Assembly (NCBI GenBank): GCA_021848865.1
Contig: JAJZTO010000215.1
Span: 1 to 5,399, forward strand
Direction: 5' to 3'
Length of the DNA: 5,399 bases
Origin: Myxococcales bacterium
GTDB lineage: Bacteria > Myxococcota > Myxococcia > Myxococcales > Anaeromyxobacteraceae
The notes under the pieces are model-generated. The model did no database searches and was not told where the DNA came from. It saw nothing but the letters and a program-made list of their open reading frames with translations. Position numbers and translations under genes: made by a program. Below are positions 1-5,399 of the stretch, piece after piece. Position 1 is the stretch's first letter; the number at the start of each line of letters is the position of its first letter.

Positions 1-111
1 GCAGGCGTCGCAGGCGTCCAGGTGGCGGGCCAGCCGCGCGGCCTCGGCCGGATCGACCGGACCGGAGGCCCGCTCGGCGATGAGCGGAGCGTACTCGGCG
101 CAGGGCTTCAT
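1..111 (-). CDS. Anti-sigma factor, zinc-finger (ZAS / zf-HC2) type, N-terminal 37 residues only
   Basis: Reading leftward from an ATG at 111, the frame is open to the window edge and gives 37 residues. It begins MKPCAEYAPLIAERASG and ends with the spacing H30-x3-C34-x2-C37, with another cysteine at residue 4. A cysteine near the N-terminus followed by H-x3-C-x2-C is the signature of zinc-binding anti-sigma domains, which bind and hold a cognate ECF sigma factor. The start is supported by a strong Shine-Dalgarno (GGAGGGAGG on the minus strand, 125-117) five bases before the ATG, and by a four-base ATGA overlap with the stop codon of the sigma factor gene, which implies translational coupling. 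This layout (sigma first, anti-sigma second) is the standard one. The rest of the protein, including any membrane segment or sensor domain, is outside the window, so it cannot be told whether it is membrane-anchored or soluble. A short zf-HC2 protein of other function is the main alternative. Confidence 0.82.
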   Translation of the reverse strand, partial: MKPCAEYAPLIAERASGPVDPAEAARLARHLDACDAC

Positions 112-728
112 GACGGCCTCCCTCCGGGTCCGGACCCGTCCTGCGCCACCAGGGCGGCGAGCCGCCGGGTGGCGTGGTGGAAGTGGACCTTGGCGTTGTT
201 CTCGGTGATGGAGAGGACCCGGGCGATCTCCGCGAAGGAGAGCTCGGCGTCGATGCGCAGGGTGAGCACCTCGCGCTGGCGGCGCGGCAGGCGGAGCACC
301 GCCCGGCGGACCGCCTCGCGCCGCTCGTCCCGCTCCAGCCGGGCGCTGCCGGTGGGCGGGACCTCGACCTCCTCGAGCGCCTCGACGGGCGCGCGCGCCC
401 AGCGGGCCCGGTCGCGGGCGTGGTTCTTCCCGAGGTTCACGGCGATGCGCAGCACCAGCGCCTGGAAGGGCGGCACCCGGCCGAGCCCGAGCCAGCCGCC
501 GCGACGCGCCGACTGCAGCGCCCGGAGGAAGGCGCGCTGCGCGAGGTCGAGCACGTCGTCGGGCTCGGCGGCGTAGCGGCGGGCCACGGCGCGGACGGCG
601 CGCTCGTGGCGGCGCACCAGCTCGGCGAAGGCGTGCTCGCGGCCGCCCAGGAAGTCCCGGAGCAGCTCCTCGTCGGTCCGCGCGGCGTCGCCGCCTTCGA
701 TCACCCGGAGCTCCGGTGCAGCGCTCAT
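108..728 (-). CDS. ECF-family (group 4) RNA polymerase sigma factor
   Basis: A 206-residue protein that should direct RNA polymerase to a specific promoter set. Region sigma-2 spans about residues 30-105: the helix around ERAVRAVARRY, then DDVLDLAQRAFLRAL (57-71), the usual core-binding and -10 recognition region, then the FQALVLRIAVNLGKNHARDR stretch. A linker rich in E and P (about 113-135) follows. Sigma-4 spans about 136-193, with LPRRQREVLTLR (147-158) and the helix-turn-helix LSFAEIARVLSITENNAKVH (163-182), which should read the -35 element. Only sigma-2 and sigma-4 are present, and the length is slightly above the usual 170-200, as expected for ECF sigmas. The ATG at 728 is preceded by AAGGGG ten bases upstream, an acceptable though slightly distant ribosome binding site. 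The stop overlaps the start of a zinc-finger anti-sigma gene, its probable antagonist. The signal and regulon cannot be read from the sequence. Many such sigmas activate their own promoter, but no convincing ECF-type promoter was found upstream. Confidence 0.93.
   Translation of the reverse strand: MSAAPELRVIEGGDAARTDEELLRDFLGGREHAFAELVRRHERAVRAVARRYAAEPDDVLDLAQRAFLRALQSARRGGWLGLGRVPPFQALVLRIAVNLGKNHARDRARWARAPVEALEEVEVPPTGSARLERDERREAVRRAVLRLPRRQREVLTLRIDAELSFAEIARVLSITENNAKVHFHHATRRLAALVAQDGSGPGGRPS
117..125 (-). promoter_or_regulatory. Ribosome binding site of the anti-sigma gene, inside the sigma coding end
   Basis: On the minus strand GGAGGGAGG lies five bases before the ATG at 111 and within the last codons of the sigma factor gene. 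It is a near-ideal Shine-Dalgarno. Together with the ATGA stop/start overlap it fixes the anti-sigma start and suggests coupled, near-stoichiometric production of sigma and anti-sigma. Confidence 0.8.
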
Positions 729-800
729 GCCCGGAAAACCCCTTGCGGGCCCGGGAAGTTAAAGCCTAAATCCCTTCGCGCACTTGCACGAGGGAAACCC
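729..800. promoter_or_regulatory. Divergent intergenic region between the sigma factor gene and serS
   Basis: This 72-bp gap separates the leftward sigma gene from the rightward serS and must hold promoters for both unless one is read from further away. Its middle (about 756-772, GTTAAAGCCTAAAT) is clearly more AT-rich than its surroundings. On the plus strand TTGCGG (743-748), a 17-base spacer and CTAAAT (766-771) form a weak sigma-70-like candidate for serS, predicting a transcript start near 778. On the minus strand no -35/-10 pair convinced me. Promoter presence is inferred from the layout; exact elements are uncertain. Confidence 0.4.
790..795 (+). promoter_or_regulatory. serS: Ribosome binding site that fixes the serS start
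   Basis: GAGGGA at 790-795 stands five bases before the ATG at 801. The reading frame of serS is open far upstream (to 174), so this site, the family length and the N-terminal MLDLK sequence are what decide the start. Confidence 0.7.
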
Positions 801-2108
801 ATGCTCGATCTGAAGGCCGTCGTCCAGGACCCGGAGGGCTTCGAGCGGCGGCTCGCCCGGCGGGGTCCCGACGCGGCGGCGCTCCTCGCCCCGGTGAAGA
901 CCCTGGCGGCGGAGCGGCGGGAGCTGAACGTCGCCCTCGAGGGCATGAAGAAGCGGGCCGGCGAGGCCAACGCCCGGGTCGGCCAGCTCATGCGCACCGA
1001 CAAGGCGGCCGGCGAGGCGGCCCGGGCCGAGGCGCGCACCCTTTCCGACGAGGTGAAGGGCAAGGAGAAGCGGCTCGCCGAGATCGAGGGGGAGATCGCG
1101 AAGCTCCTGATGCTCGTGCCGAACCCGCCGCAGGAGGCGGTGCCGGACGGCGTGGACGAGCGGGACAACCGCGAGGTGTCCCGCTGGGGCTCGGCGCCCC
1201 GCTTCGAGTTCGCGCCGAAACCGCACTGGGAGCTGGGCGAGGCGCTGGGGGTGCTGGAGTGGCAGCAGGCGGCCAAGCTCTCCGGCTCGCGCTTCACCGT
1301 CTACAAGGGGGCGGCGGCGCGGCTGGAGCGGGCGGTGGCGGCCTTCTTCCTCGACGTGCACGGCTCGCGCGGCTACACCGAGATCCTGCCGCCCTACCTG
1401 GTGACCGCCGAGACCATGACCGGCACCGGGCAGCTCCCCAAGTTCGAGGAGGACCTGTTCCGGACCGCCGGCCCGGACCCGCTCTACCTCATCCCCACCG
1501 CCGAGGTGCCGCTCACCAACCTGCACCGCGACGAGATCTTCGAGCCGGAGCAGCTGCCCATCCGCTACTGCGCCTGGACCCCCTGCTTCCGCGCCGAGGC
1601 CGGCGCCGCCGGCAAGGACACCCGCGGGCTCATCCGGCAGCACCAGTTCCACAAGGTGGAGCTGGTGAAGATCACCCGCGCCGAGGAGAGCGAGGCGGAG
1701 CACCAGCGGATGGTGGAGGACGCCTGCGAGGTGCTGCGCCGGCTCGGGCTGCACCACCGGGTGGTGCTGCTCTGCGCCGGCGACATGGGCTTCTCCTCGG
1801 CCAAGACCTACGACGTCGAGGTGTGGCTGCCCGGGCAGCAGGCCTTCCGGGAGATCAGCTCGGTGTCGAACTGCGAGGACTTCCAGGCGCGCCGCATCCG
1901 GGTGCGCTACCGCGACGAGAAGGGGAAGCCGCGGCTCGCCCACACCCTGAACGGCTCGGGCGTGGCGGTGGGCCGGACGGTGGTGGCGCTGCTCGAGAAC
2001 GGCCAGCAGGAGGACGGCAGCATCCTGCTGCCCCCGGTGCTGCACCCGTACATGGGCGGCGTCACGCGGATCGAGAAGGGCGCCTTCCCGCGGGGCGTGG
2101 AGCGGTAG
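801..2108 (+). CDS. serS: Seryl-tRNA synthetase (SerRS), class II
   Basis: A 435-residue cytosolic enzyme that charges tRNA-Ser, and the first step of tRNA-Sec, with serine using ATP; it acts as a dimer. Residues 1 to about 110 form the tRNA-binding N-terminal domain: MLDLKAV, then a long charged helical hairpin (about 30-105) rich in E, K, R and A that fits the antiparallel coiled-coil arm gripping the long variable arm of tRNA-Ser. The catalytic core follows. Motif 1 lies around 160-200 (SGSRFTVYKG to GYTEILPPYLV), the serine-binding TAE loop is at 233-235, motif 2 runs from F263 (FRAEAGAAGKDTRGLIRQHQ, with R264, E266 and R279), and motif 3 is NGSGVAVGRTVVALLEN (384-400, with R392). Length matches the usual 420-430 and all key residues are present, so it should be active. 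It is a bacterial-type SerRS, not the rare methanogenic type. It is separated by 108 bp from the next gene and is probably transcribed on its own. Confidence 0.98.
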   Translation: MLDLKAVVQDPEGFERRLARRGPDAAALLAPVKTLAAERRELNVALEGMKKRAGEANARVGQLMRTDKAAGEAARAEARTLSDEVKGKEKRLAEIEGEIAKLLMLVPNPPQEAVPDGVDERDNREVSRWGSAPRFEFAPKPHWELGEALGVLEWQQAAKLSGSRFTVYKGAAARLERAVAAFFLDVHGSRGYTEILPPYLVTAETMTGTGQLPKFEEDLFRTAGPDPLYLIPTAEVPLTNLHRDEIFEPEQLPIRYCAWTPCFRAEAGAAGKDTRGLIRQHQFHKVELVKITRAEESEAEHQRMVEDACEVLRRLGLHHRVVLLCAGDMGFSSAKTYDVEVWLPGQQAFREISSVSNCEDFQARRIRVRYRDEKGKPRLAHTLNGSGVAVGRTVVALLENGQQEDGSILLPPVLHPYMGGVTRIEKGAFPRGVER

Positions 2109-2133
2109 CGCCCCTGCCGCCTTCGGGGCATGC

Positions 2134-2153
2134 GACTGATTTTCGAATCAGTC
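2134..2153. terminator. Perfect 8-bp hairpin with TTCG loop downstream of serS; terminator or operator
   Basis: GACTGATT (2134-2141), loop TTCG (2142-2145), AATCAGTC (2146-2153): a perfect inverted repeat 25 bases after the serS stop and markedly AT-richer than its surroundings. A UUCG loop stabilises RNA hairpins, though most strongly when closed by C-G, whereas here the closing pair is U-A. No T-run follows (the next bases are CCTCTTGG), so a classical intrinsic terminator is not shown. It could act as a transcript 3' end stabiliser, an imperfect terminator, or a DNA operator, since it ends four bases before the likely -35 of the next gene. Confidence 0.5.
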
Positions 2154-2157
2154 CCTC

Positions 2158-2186
2158 TTGGACGCGGCGCGTCATCCTGCTAGGGT
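2158..2186 (+). promoter_or_regulatory. Candidate sigma-70-type promoter of the acyl-CoA dehydrogenase gene
   Basis: TTGGAC (2158-2163), a spacer of exactly 17 bases, then TAGGGT (2181-2186), about 30 bases before the GTG start. Both boxes keep the strongest consensus positions (TTG of the -35; T, A and final T of the -10), and the spacing is ideal. In such GC-rich DNA partial matches arise by chance, so this is a prediction supported by position. Confidence 0.45.
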
Positions 2187-2205
2187 GGTCGCGTACACGC
2201 CTTCC

Positions 2206-2210
2206 GGAGG
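2206..2210 (+). promoter_or_regulatory. Ribosome binding site supporting a GTG start
   Basis: GGAGG ends six bases before the GTG at 2217. Its strength and spacing favour this GTG over the first in-frame ATG further inside (2259), which would remove the conserved-looking N-terminal residues. Confidence 0.75.
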
Positions 2211-2216
2211 CCGTCC

Positions 2217-3968
2217 GTGATCGACAAGAGCGAGGCCAGCTTCGTCCAGTCGCTGTGCATGGGGCAGATCCTCGAGGAGATGCTCGTCCCCTTCCCCGGG
2301 GTGAAGAAGGCGGAGAAGGAGACGCTGGAGCAGGTCCTGGCCGCGGTGAACCAGCTCCTCGCCGGTCGCGAGAAGGAGTTCCGCGAGTGGGACGTGAAGG
2401 GGGAGATGCCCGCCTCCTTCCTCGACGAGCTGAAGTCCTTCGGCCTCTTCGGCCTCATCGTCCCGGAGGAGTTCGGCGGCATGGGCTTCGGCACCATGGC
2501 CTACTCCCGCGTCCTCCAGGAGATCGCCCGGCACGACGGCTCGGTGGCCCTCACCGTCGGCGCCCACAGCTCCATCGGCATGCGCGGCCTGCTGCTCTTC
2601 GGCAGCGACGAGCAGAAGCGGCGCTGGCTGCCGAAGCTGGCCACCGGCGAGATGATCGCCGCCTTCTGCCTCACCGAGCCGGGCGCCGGCTCCGACGCCG
2701 CGGCGGTGCGCACCTCCGCGGTCCGCGACGGCAACGACTGGATCCTGAACGGCGAGAAGCTCTGGATCACCAACGGCGGGATCGCCCAGTTCTACACCGT
2801 CTTCGCCAAGACCCCGGCGCCGGGCGACGGCGGCAAGGCGCAGATGACGGCCTTCGTCGTCACCTCGGACCTGCCGGGCGTCTCCCACGGCCCGCACGAG
2901 GACAAGATGGGCATCCGGGCCTCGAACACCACCACGGTGCGCTTCGAGGACGTGCGGCTCACCGGCGACCACGTCCTCGGCGGCGTGGGCAAGGGCTTCA
3001 AGGCCGCCATGAAGATCCTGAACAGCGGCCGCACCGGCCTGGGCGGCGGCTGCGTCGGCGGGATGAAGGCGCTGCTCTCCCTGGCGACCAAGCAGGCCAA
3101 GGAGCGCAAGCAGTTCGGCCGGCCCATCTCCGACTTCGGCCTCATCAAGCAGAAGGTGGGGCAGCTGACGGTGGACGCCTACGCCGCCGAGTCGGTGGTG
3201 ACCATGGTCTCCGGCCTCATCGACCAGGGCTACCAGGACTACGCGGTGGAGGCGGCCATCTCCAAGGTGTTCGCCACCGAGGCGCTGTGGCGCAGCGCCG
3301 ACGAGGCGCTGCAGATCGCCGGCGGCAACGGCTACATGCGCGAGTACCCCTACGAGAAGGTGGTGCGCGACGCCCGCATCAACCGGATCTTCGAGGGCAC
3401 CAACGACATCCTCCGGCTCTTCATCGCCCTCTCGGCGGTGAACCGGGCGGCGGCGCAGCTCAAGGACGTGGCCAGCAGCATGAAGGAGGTGCTCCACGAC
3501 CCCATCAAGGGCTTCGGGGTGCTCTCCGACTACGCCCTGAAGCAGGCCTCGATCCGCACCGGCCTGGTGGGCGAGAAGCGCGGCTTCACGCTGCTGCATC
3601 CCTCGCTGAAGAGCCACGCCGAGCAGTTCGAGGAGCAGGCGCGCGAGGCGGCCTGGGCCGCCGACCGGCTGCTGCGGCGCCACGGCAAGGCCATCGTGGA
3701 CAAGCAGTTCGCGCTGCGGCGGCTCGCCGACATCCTCGTCGACATCTTCGTGCTCGCCGCCACCCTGGCCCGCGTCCACGCCGCGGTGGAGGCGAAGGGG
3801 GAGGCCGGCGCCGCCCAGGAGCTGGAGATCGTCCGGGTGCTCTCCCGCGACGTGCGCAGCCGGGTCCGCGGCAACCTGCGCCGCATGGACGTGAACGAGG
3901 ACGAGACGGTGAAGTCCCTGGCCGACGCCGCCTTCGAGCGCGAGGGCTTCGGCTGGGACGTGCTGTAA
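2217..3968 (+). CDS. Acyl-CoA dehydrogenase, long/very-long-chain type with C-terminal extension
   Basis: A 583-residue flavoenzyme expected to introduce the trans-2 double bond into fatty acyl-CoA, the first step of beta-oxidation, passing electrons from FAD to electron-transfer flavoprotein. The N-terminal helical domain is about residues 30-145 (GLFGLIVPEEFGGMGFG). The middle beta domain opens with the family signature CLTEPGAGSD (151-160), followed by LNGEKLWITNGG and DKMGIRASNTT. The second helical domain contains KERKQFGRPISDFGLIKQK and the second signature from Q366 (QIAGGNGYMREYPYEKVVRD) to FEGTND, in which E393 sits at the catalytic-base position used by medium- and very-long-chain enzymes. 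Usual short/medium-chain members have about 380-400 residues. Here about 140 extra residues (440-583) form a helical tail of the kind seen in mitochondrial VLCAD/ACAD9 and the roughly 590-residue Bacillus FadE, pointing to long-chain substrates and perhaps membrane association. Translation starts at GTG. No thiolase, hydratase or ETF gene is adjacent. Exact chain length is inference. Confidence 0.95.
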   Translation: MIDKSEASFVQSLCMGQILEEMLVPFPGVKKAEKETLEQVLAAVNQLLAGREKEFREWDVKGEMPASFLDELKSFGLFGLIVPEEFGGMGFGTMAYSRVLQEIARHDGSVALTVGAHSSIGMRGLLLFGSDEQKRRWLPKLATGEMIAAFCLTEPGAGSDAAAVRTSAVRDGNDWILNGEKLWITNGGIAQFYTVFAKTPAPGDGGKAQMTAFVVTSDLPGVSHGPHEDKMGIRASNTTTVRFEDVRLTGDHVLGGVGKGFKAAMKILNSGRTGLGGGCVGGMKALLSLATKQAKERKQFGRPISDFGLIKQKVGQLTVDAYAAESVVTMVSGLIDQGYQDYAVEAAISKVFATEALWRSADEALQIAGGNGYMREYPYEKVVRDARINRIFEGTNDILRLFIALSAVNRAAAQLKDVASSMKEVLHDPIKGFGVLSDYALKQASIRTGLVGEKRGFTLLHPSLKSHAEQFEEQAREAAWAADRLLRRHGKAIVDKQFALRRLADILVDIFVLAATLARVHAAVEAKGEAGAAQELEIVRVLSRDVRSRVRGNLRRMDVNEDETVKSLADAAFEREGFGWDVL

Positions 3969-4089
3969 GCGCGGGTGGGACGGCGGCGGTATCGCCCCGG
4001 CCCGCACTTCCCCCTGTCCCGCCCGGGCCGGCCGTGGGAGCATGGCTCCGGCCTGGCGCGATCCCGGCGCCCCGGAGGCCGCCAGGGAC
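3969..4089. other. Gap between the acyl-CoA dehydrogenase and the sensor gene
   Basis: About 120 very GC-rich bases. A possible stem GCGGG (3971-3975) / CCCGC (4001-4005) encloses a smaller GGCG (3985-3988) / CGCC (3993-3996) hairpin with loop GTAT. It could be a weak terminator without a T-run, but such structures are common by chance at this GC content. I see no convincing -35/-10 pair, so it is open whether the sensor gene has its own promoter here or is read through from upstream. If the sensor protein starts at 4042 rather than 4090, the gap is 73 bp. Confidence 0.3.
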
Positions 4090-5399
4090 ATGGGACAGCC
4101 CTCGGTCCACAGGAGCAGCCGCCGCCTGCCCATCGCCGCCTTCGCGGTGGTGGCGGTGGGGCTCGTCGCGGCGGTGATCCTCCTCGACCGCTCGGCGCGG
4201 CAGGACGCGCGCCAGCGCGTCGCCGCCGAGCTGGACGCGGTCGGCGCGATGAAGGCGGGGGTCATCGGCGGCTGGTCGCGCGAGCGGCTCGGCGACGCGG
4301 CGCTGGCGGCGAGCTACCCGACGGTGATGGAGGCGGCCGCGTCGGCGCGGGAGGGCCGGATCGACCCGGGTCTCGCCCCCCACGTCCGCGAGCTGCTCGG
4401 AAACCTCGCCGCCCACTACGCCTACGAGCGCGTGGACCTGCTCGACCTCGAGGGGCGGGTGCTCGCGGACTGGGAGCGGCCCGGGTTCCCGGAGAGTCCC
4501 TTCCCGCCGGAGCTGGCGCGCCGCGCCGCCGCGGCGCCCGGCGGGGGCGCCCTCGAGCTCGTCTCGCAGCCCGGCCGGGACCGGCCCCAGATCGAGGCGG
4601 CCGCGCCGGTCCGGTCCGGCGGCAGGATCGTGGCGGCCATCGCGGTCCGGGCCTCCCTGGAGCCGGTCTTCGACGAGGCCATCCAGTCCTGGCCCATCCC
4701 CAGCACCACGGCGAACAGCGGGCTGGTGCAGCCGCTCCCGGGCGGCGACGCCATCCTCTACATCAACGGCGGCATCTTCCCCGGCCTCCGCGACCTGCAC
4801 GTGCCGCGCTCCGCCGACCGCATCCCGGCGGCCATGGCCGCCGCGGGCCGGCTCGGCCTGGTGGAGGGGGTGGACAACCGCGGCCACCCGGTGCTCGCGG
4901 TCATCCGGCCGGTGGCGGGCAGTCCCTGGCGGCTGGTGACCAAGATGGACCTCGCCGAGGTGTACGGCGGGGCGCGCCGGTCGCTGCTGGCGACGCTGGC
5001 GCTGGCGGCGGTGATCCTGGCGGCCGGCGGCGCGATGCTCGGGCTGTGGTGGCGCGCCGACGCGGCGCGGACCCGGTCGGAGCGGCAGCTGCGGGAGAGC
5101 CGCGAGCTGTTCCGGCTGGCGCTGGCCGGGACCCACTTCCTCTGGGACTGGGACCTGGTCGCGGGCCGGCTCACCTTCGAGCGACCCCAGAGCGCCGACA
5201 AGAGCCGCACCTTCGAGGCGGTGGAGGGGGACGTCGGCGCCGTGCTGGGGCAGGTCGTCCACCCCGACGACGTGGAGGAGGTGCGGGAGCGGCTCGAGGC
5301 CCACCTGCGCGGCGAGTCGGAGGTGTACGAGGCCGAGTGCCGCACGCCCGTCGGGGCCAACCGGGAGACCGGCGAGCCGCGACCGATCCTACTGCGCGG
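4090..5399 (+). CDS. Membrane sensor protein with extracytoplasmic (dCache-like) domain and PAS domain; C-terminus outside window
   Basis: The frame is open to the window edge, giving 436 residues from the ATG at 4090. The N-terminus is short and basic (HRSSRR), followed by a membrane segment (about 13-32, LPIAAFAVVAVGLVAAVILL). Residues of about 35-298 form an extracytoplasmic region with the stretches SWPIPSTTANSG (200-211) and GVDNRGHPVLAVIRPVAGSP (260-279) followed by WRLVTKMD. I recognise these as typical of a double-Cache-like sensing region found in PAS-containing histidine kinases and GGDEF/EAL proteins. A second membrane segment follows (about 299-321), then a short linker and a PAS domain from about 338 (SRELFRLALAGTHFLWDWDL) including VHPDD (390-394). 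The protein therefore senses something outside the membrane and signals inward. Whether the output is histidine kinase, diguanylate cyclase or phosphodiesterase cannot be seen. An alternative start is the ATG at 4042 (16 more residues), but its GGGAG is only one base away; the GGAGG at 4074-4078, eleven bases before 4090, favours the later start. Confidence 0.85.
   Translation, partial: MGQPSVHRSSRRLPIAAFAVVAVGLVAAVILLDRSARQDARQRVAAELDAVGAMKAGVIGGWSRERLGDAALAASYPTVMEAAASAREGRIDPGLAPHVRELLGNLAAHYAYERVDLLDLEGRVLADWERPGFPESPFPPELARRAAAAPGGGALELVSQPGRDRPQIEAAAPVRSGGRIVAAIAVRASLEPVFDEAIQSWPIPSTTANSGLVQPLPGGDAILYINGGIFPGLRDLHVPRSADRIPAAMAAAGRLGLVEGVDNRGHPVLAVIRPVAGSPWRLVTKMDLAEVYGGARRSLLATLALAAVILAAGGAMLGLWWRADAARTRSERQLRESRELFRLALAGTHFLWDWDLVAGRLTFERPQSADKSRTFEAVEGDVGAVLGQVVHPDDVEEVRERLEAHLRGESEVYEAECRTPVGANRETGEPRPILLR

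Noticed and set aside
22..576. A 184-residue plus-strand open frame opposite the sigma factor gene
   Set aside because: R/S/A-rich shadow on the opposite strand of a clear ECF sigma factor.
174..800. In-frame upstream extension of serS by 209 residues
   Set aside because: It runs antisense across the sigma factor gene, has no SerRS similarity, and would make the enzyme 644 residues long. The ATG at 801 has a good ribosome binding site and gives the standard length.
759..2045. A 428-residue minus-strand open frame opposite serS
   Set aside because: Antisense shadow of serS with biased composition and no motif.
2110..2129. GCCCC / GGGGC inverted repeat just after the serS stop
   Set aside because: Only 5 bp with a 10-base loop and no T-run; expected by chance in such GC-rich DNA.
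4042..4089. Earlier ATG start for the sensor gene
   Set aside because: Its only Shine-Dalgarno-like bases (GGGAG) lie one base from the ATG, too close. The 16 extra residues (MAPAWRDPGAPEAARD) add no recognisable feature before the membrane segment. Not excluded with certainty.
1259..4177. A 972-residue plus-strand open frame overlapping serS and the dehydrogenase
   Set aside because: It is an off-frame shadow of the two real genes, made almost wholly of R, G, A, P and H as expected from GC-rich third positions, with no recognisable domain.
2172..4265. A 697-residue minus-strand open frame opposite the dehydrogenase
   Set aside because: Low-complexity L/G/A/H/V/E composition typical of antisense frames in GC-rich genes; no domain and no ribosome binding logic. 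The plus-strand protein is unmistakable.
3586..5304. A 572-residue minus-strand open frame opposite the sensor gene
   Set aside because: R/G/P/A/H-rich with no domain. The plus-strand frame shows membrane segments, a sensing region and a PAS domain.
1..5399. Search for tRNA, rRNA, CRISPR repeats, transposases, integrases, attachment sites or a defence system
   Set aside because: None was seen; the window is filled by five recognisable genes with short gaps and uniform base composition.

Overview
The window reads as ordinary chromosomal DNA of a very GC-rich bacterium with G/C at almost every third codon position. The C-terminally extended acyl-CoA dehydrogenase, the ECF sigma/zinc-finger anti-sigma pair and the large membrane PAS sensor suggest a Myxococcota-type organism, perhaps near Anaeromyxobacter. 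That placement is inferred from gene style and composition; no marker gene was compared.

Layout: five genes. On the left, reading leftward, an ECF RNA polymerase sigma factor (108-728, minus) overlaps by four bases the start of a zinc-finger anti-sigma factor (1-111, minus), which runs off the window. A 72-bp divergent gap (729-800) holds a small AT-rich island and the ribosome binding site of serS, seryl-tRNA synthetase (801-2108, plus). A 108-bp gap (2109-2216) carries a perfect 8-bp hairpin with a TTCG loop, a plausible sigma-70-type promoter and a strong ribosome binding site. It leads into a 583-residue acyl-CoA dehydrogenase of the very-long-chain/FadE type (2217-3968, plus). After a further gap of about 120 bp comes a membrane-anchored sensor protein (start probably 4090, plus), open to the right edge. 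It shows two membrane segments, a large extracytoplasmic sensing region and the beginning of a cytoplasmic PAS domain. Its output domain lies outside the window.

How the genes relate: only the sigma/anti-sigma pair is a clear functional unit, translationally coupled and probably a regulatory switch responding to an unknown signal. serS (translation), the acyl-CoA dehydrogenase (fatty acid beta-oxidation) and the sensor (signal transduction) look like independent neighbours on one strand, not a pathway. No mobile element, CRISPR array, tRNA, rRNA or integrase was seen, and no stretch over 300 bases lacks a gene. I did not find evidence of a new biological system. The points most worth a second look are the serS-downstream hairpin placed against the next promoter, the unidentified output of the sensor, and a possible hairpin over the serS ribosome binding site.
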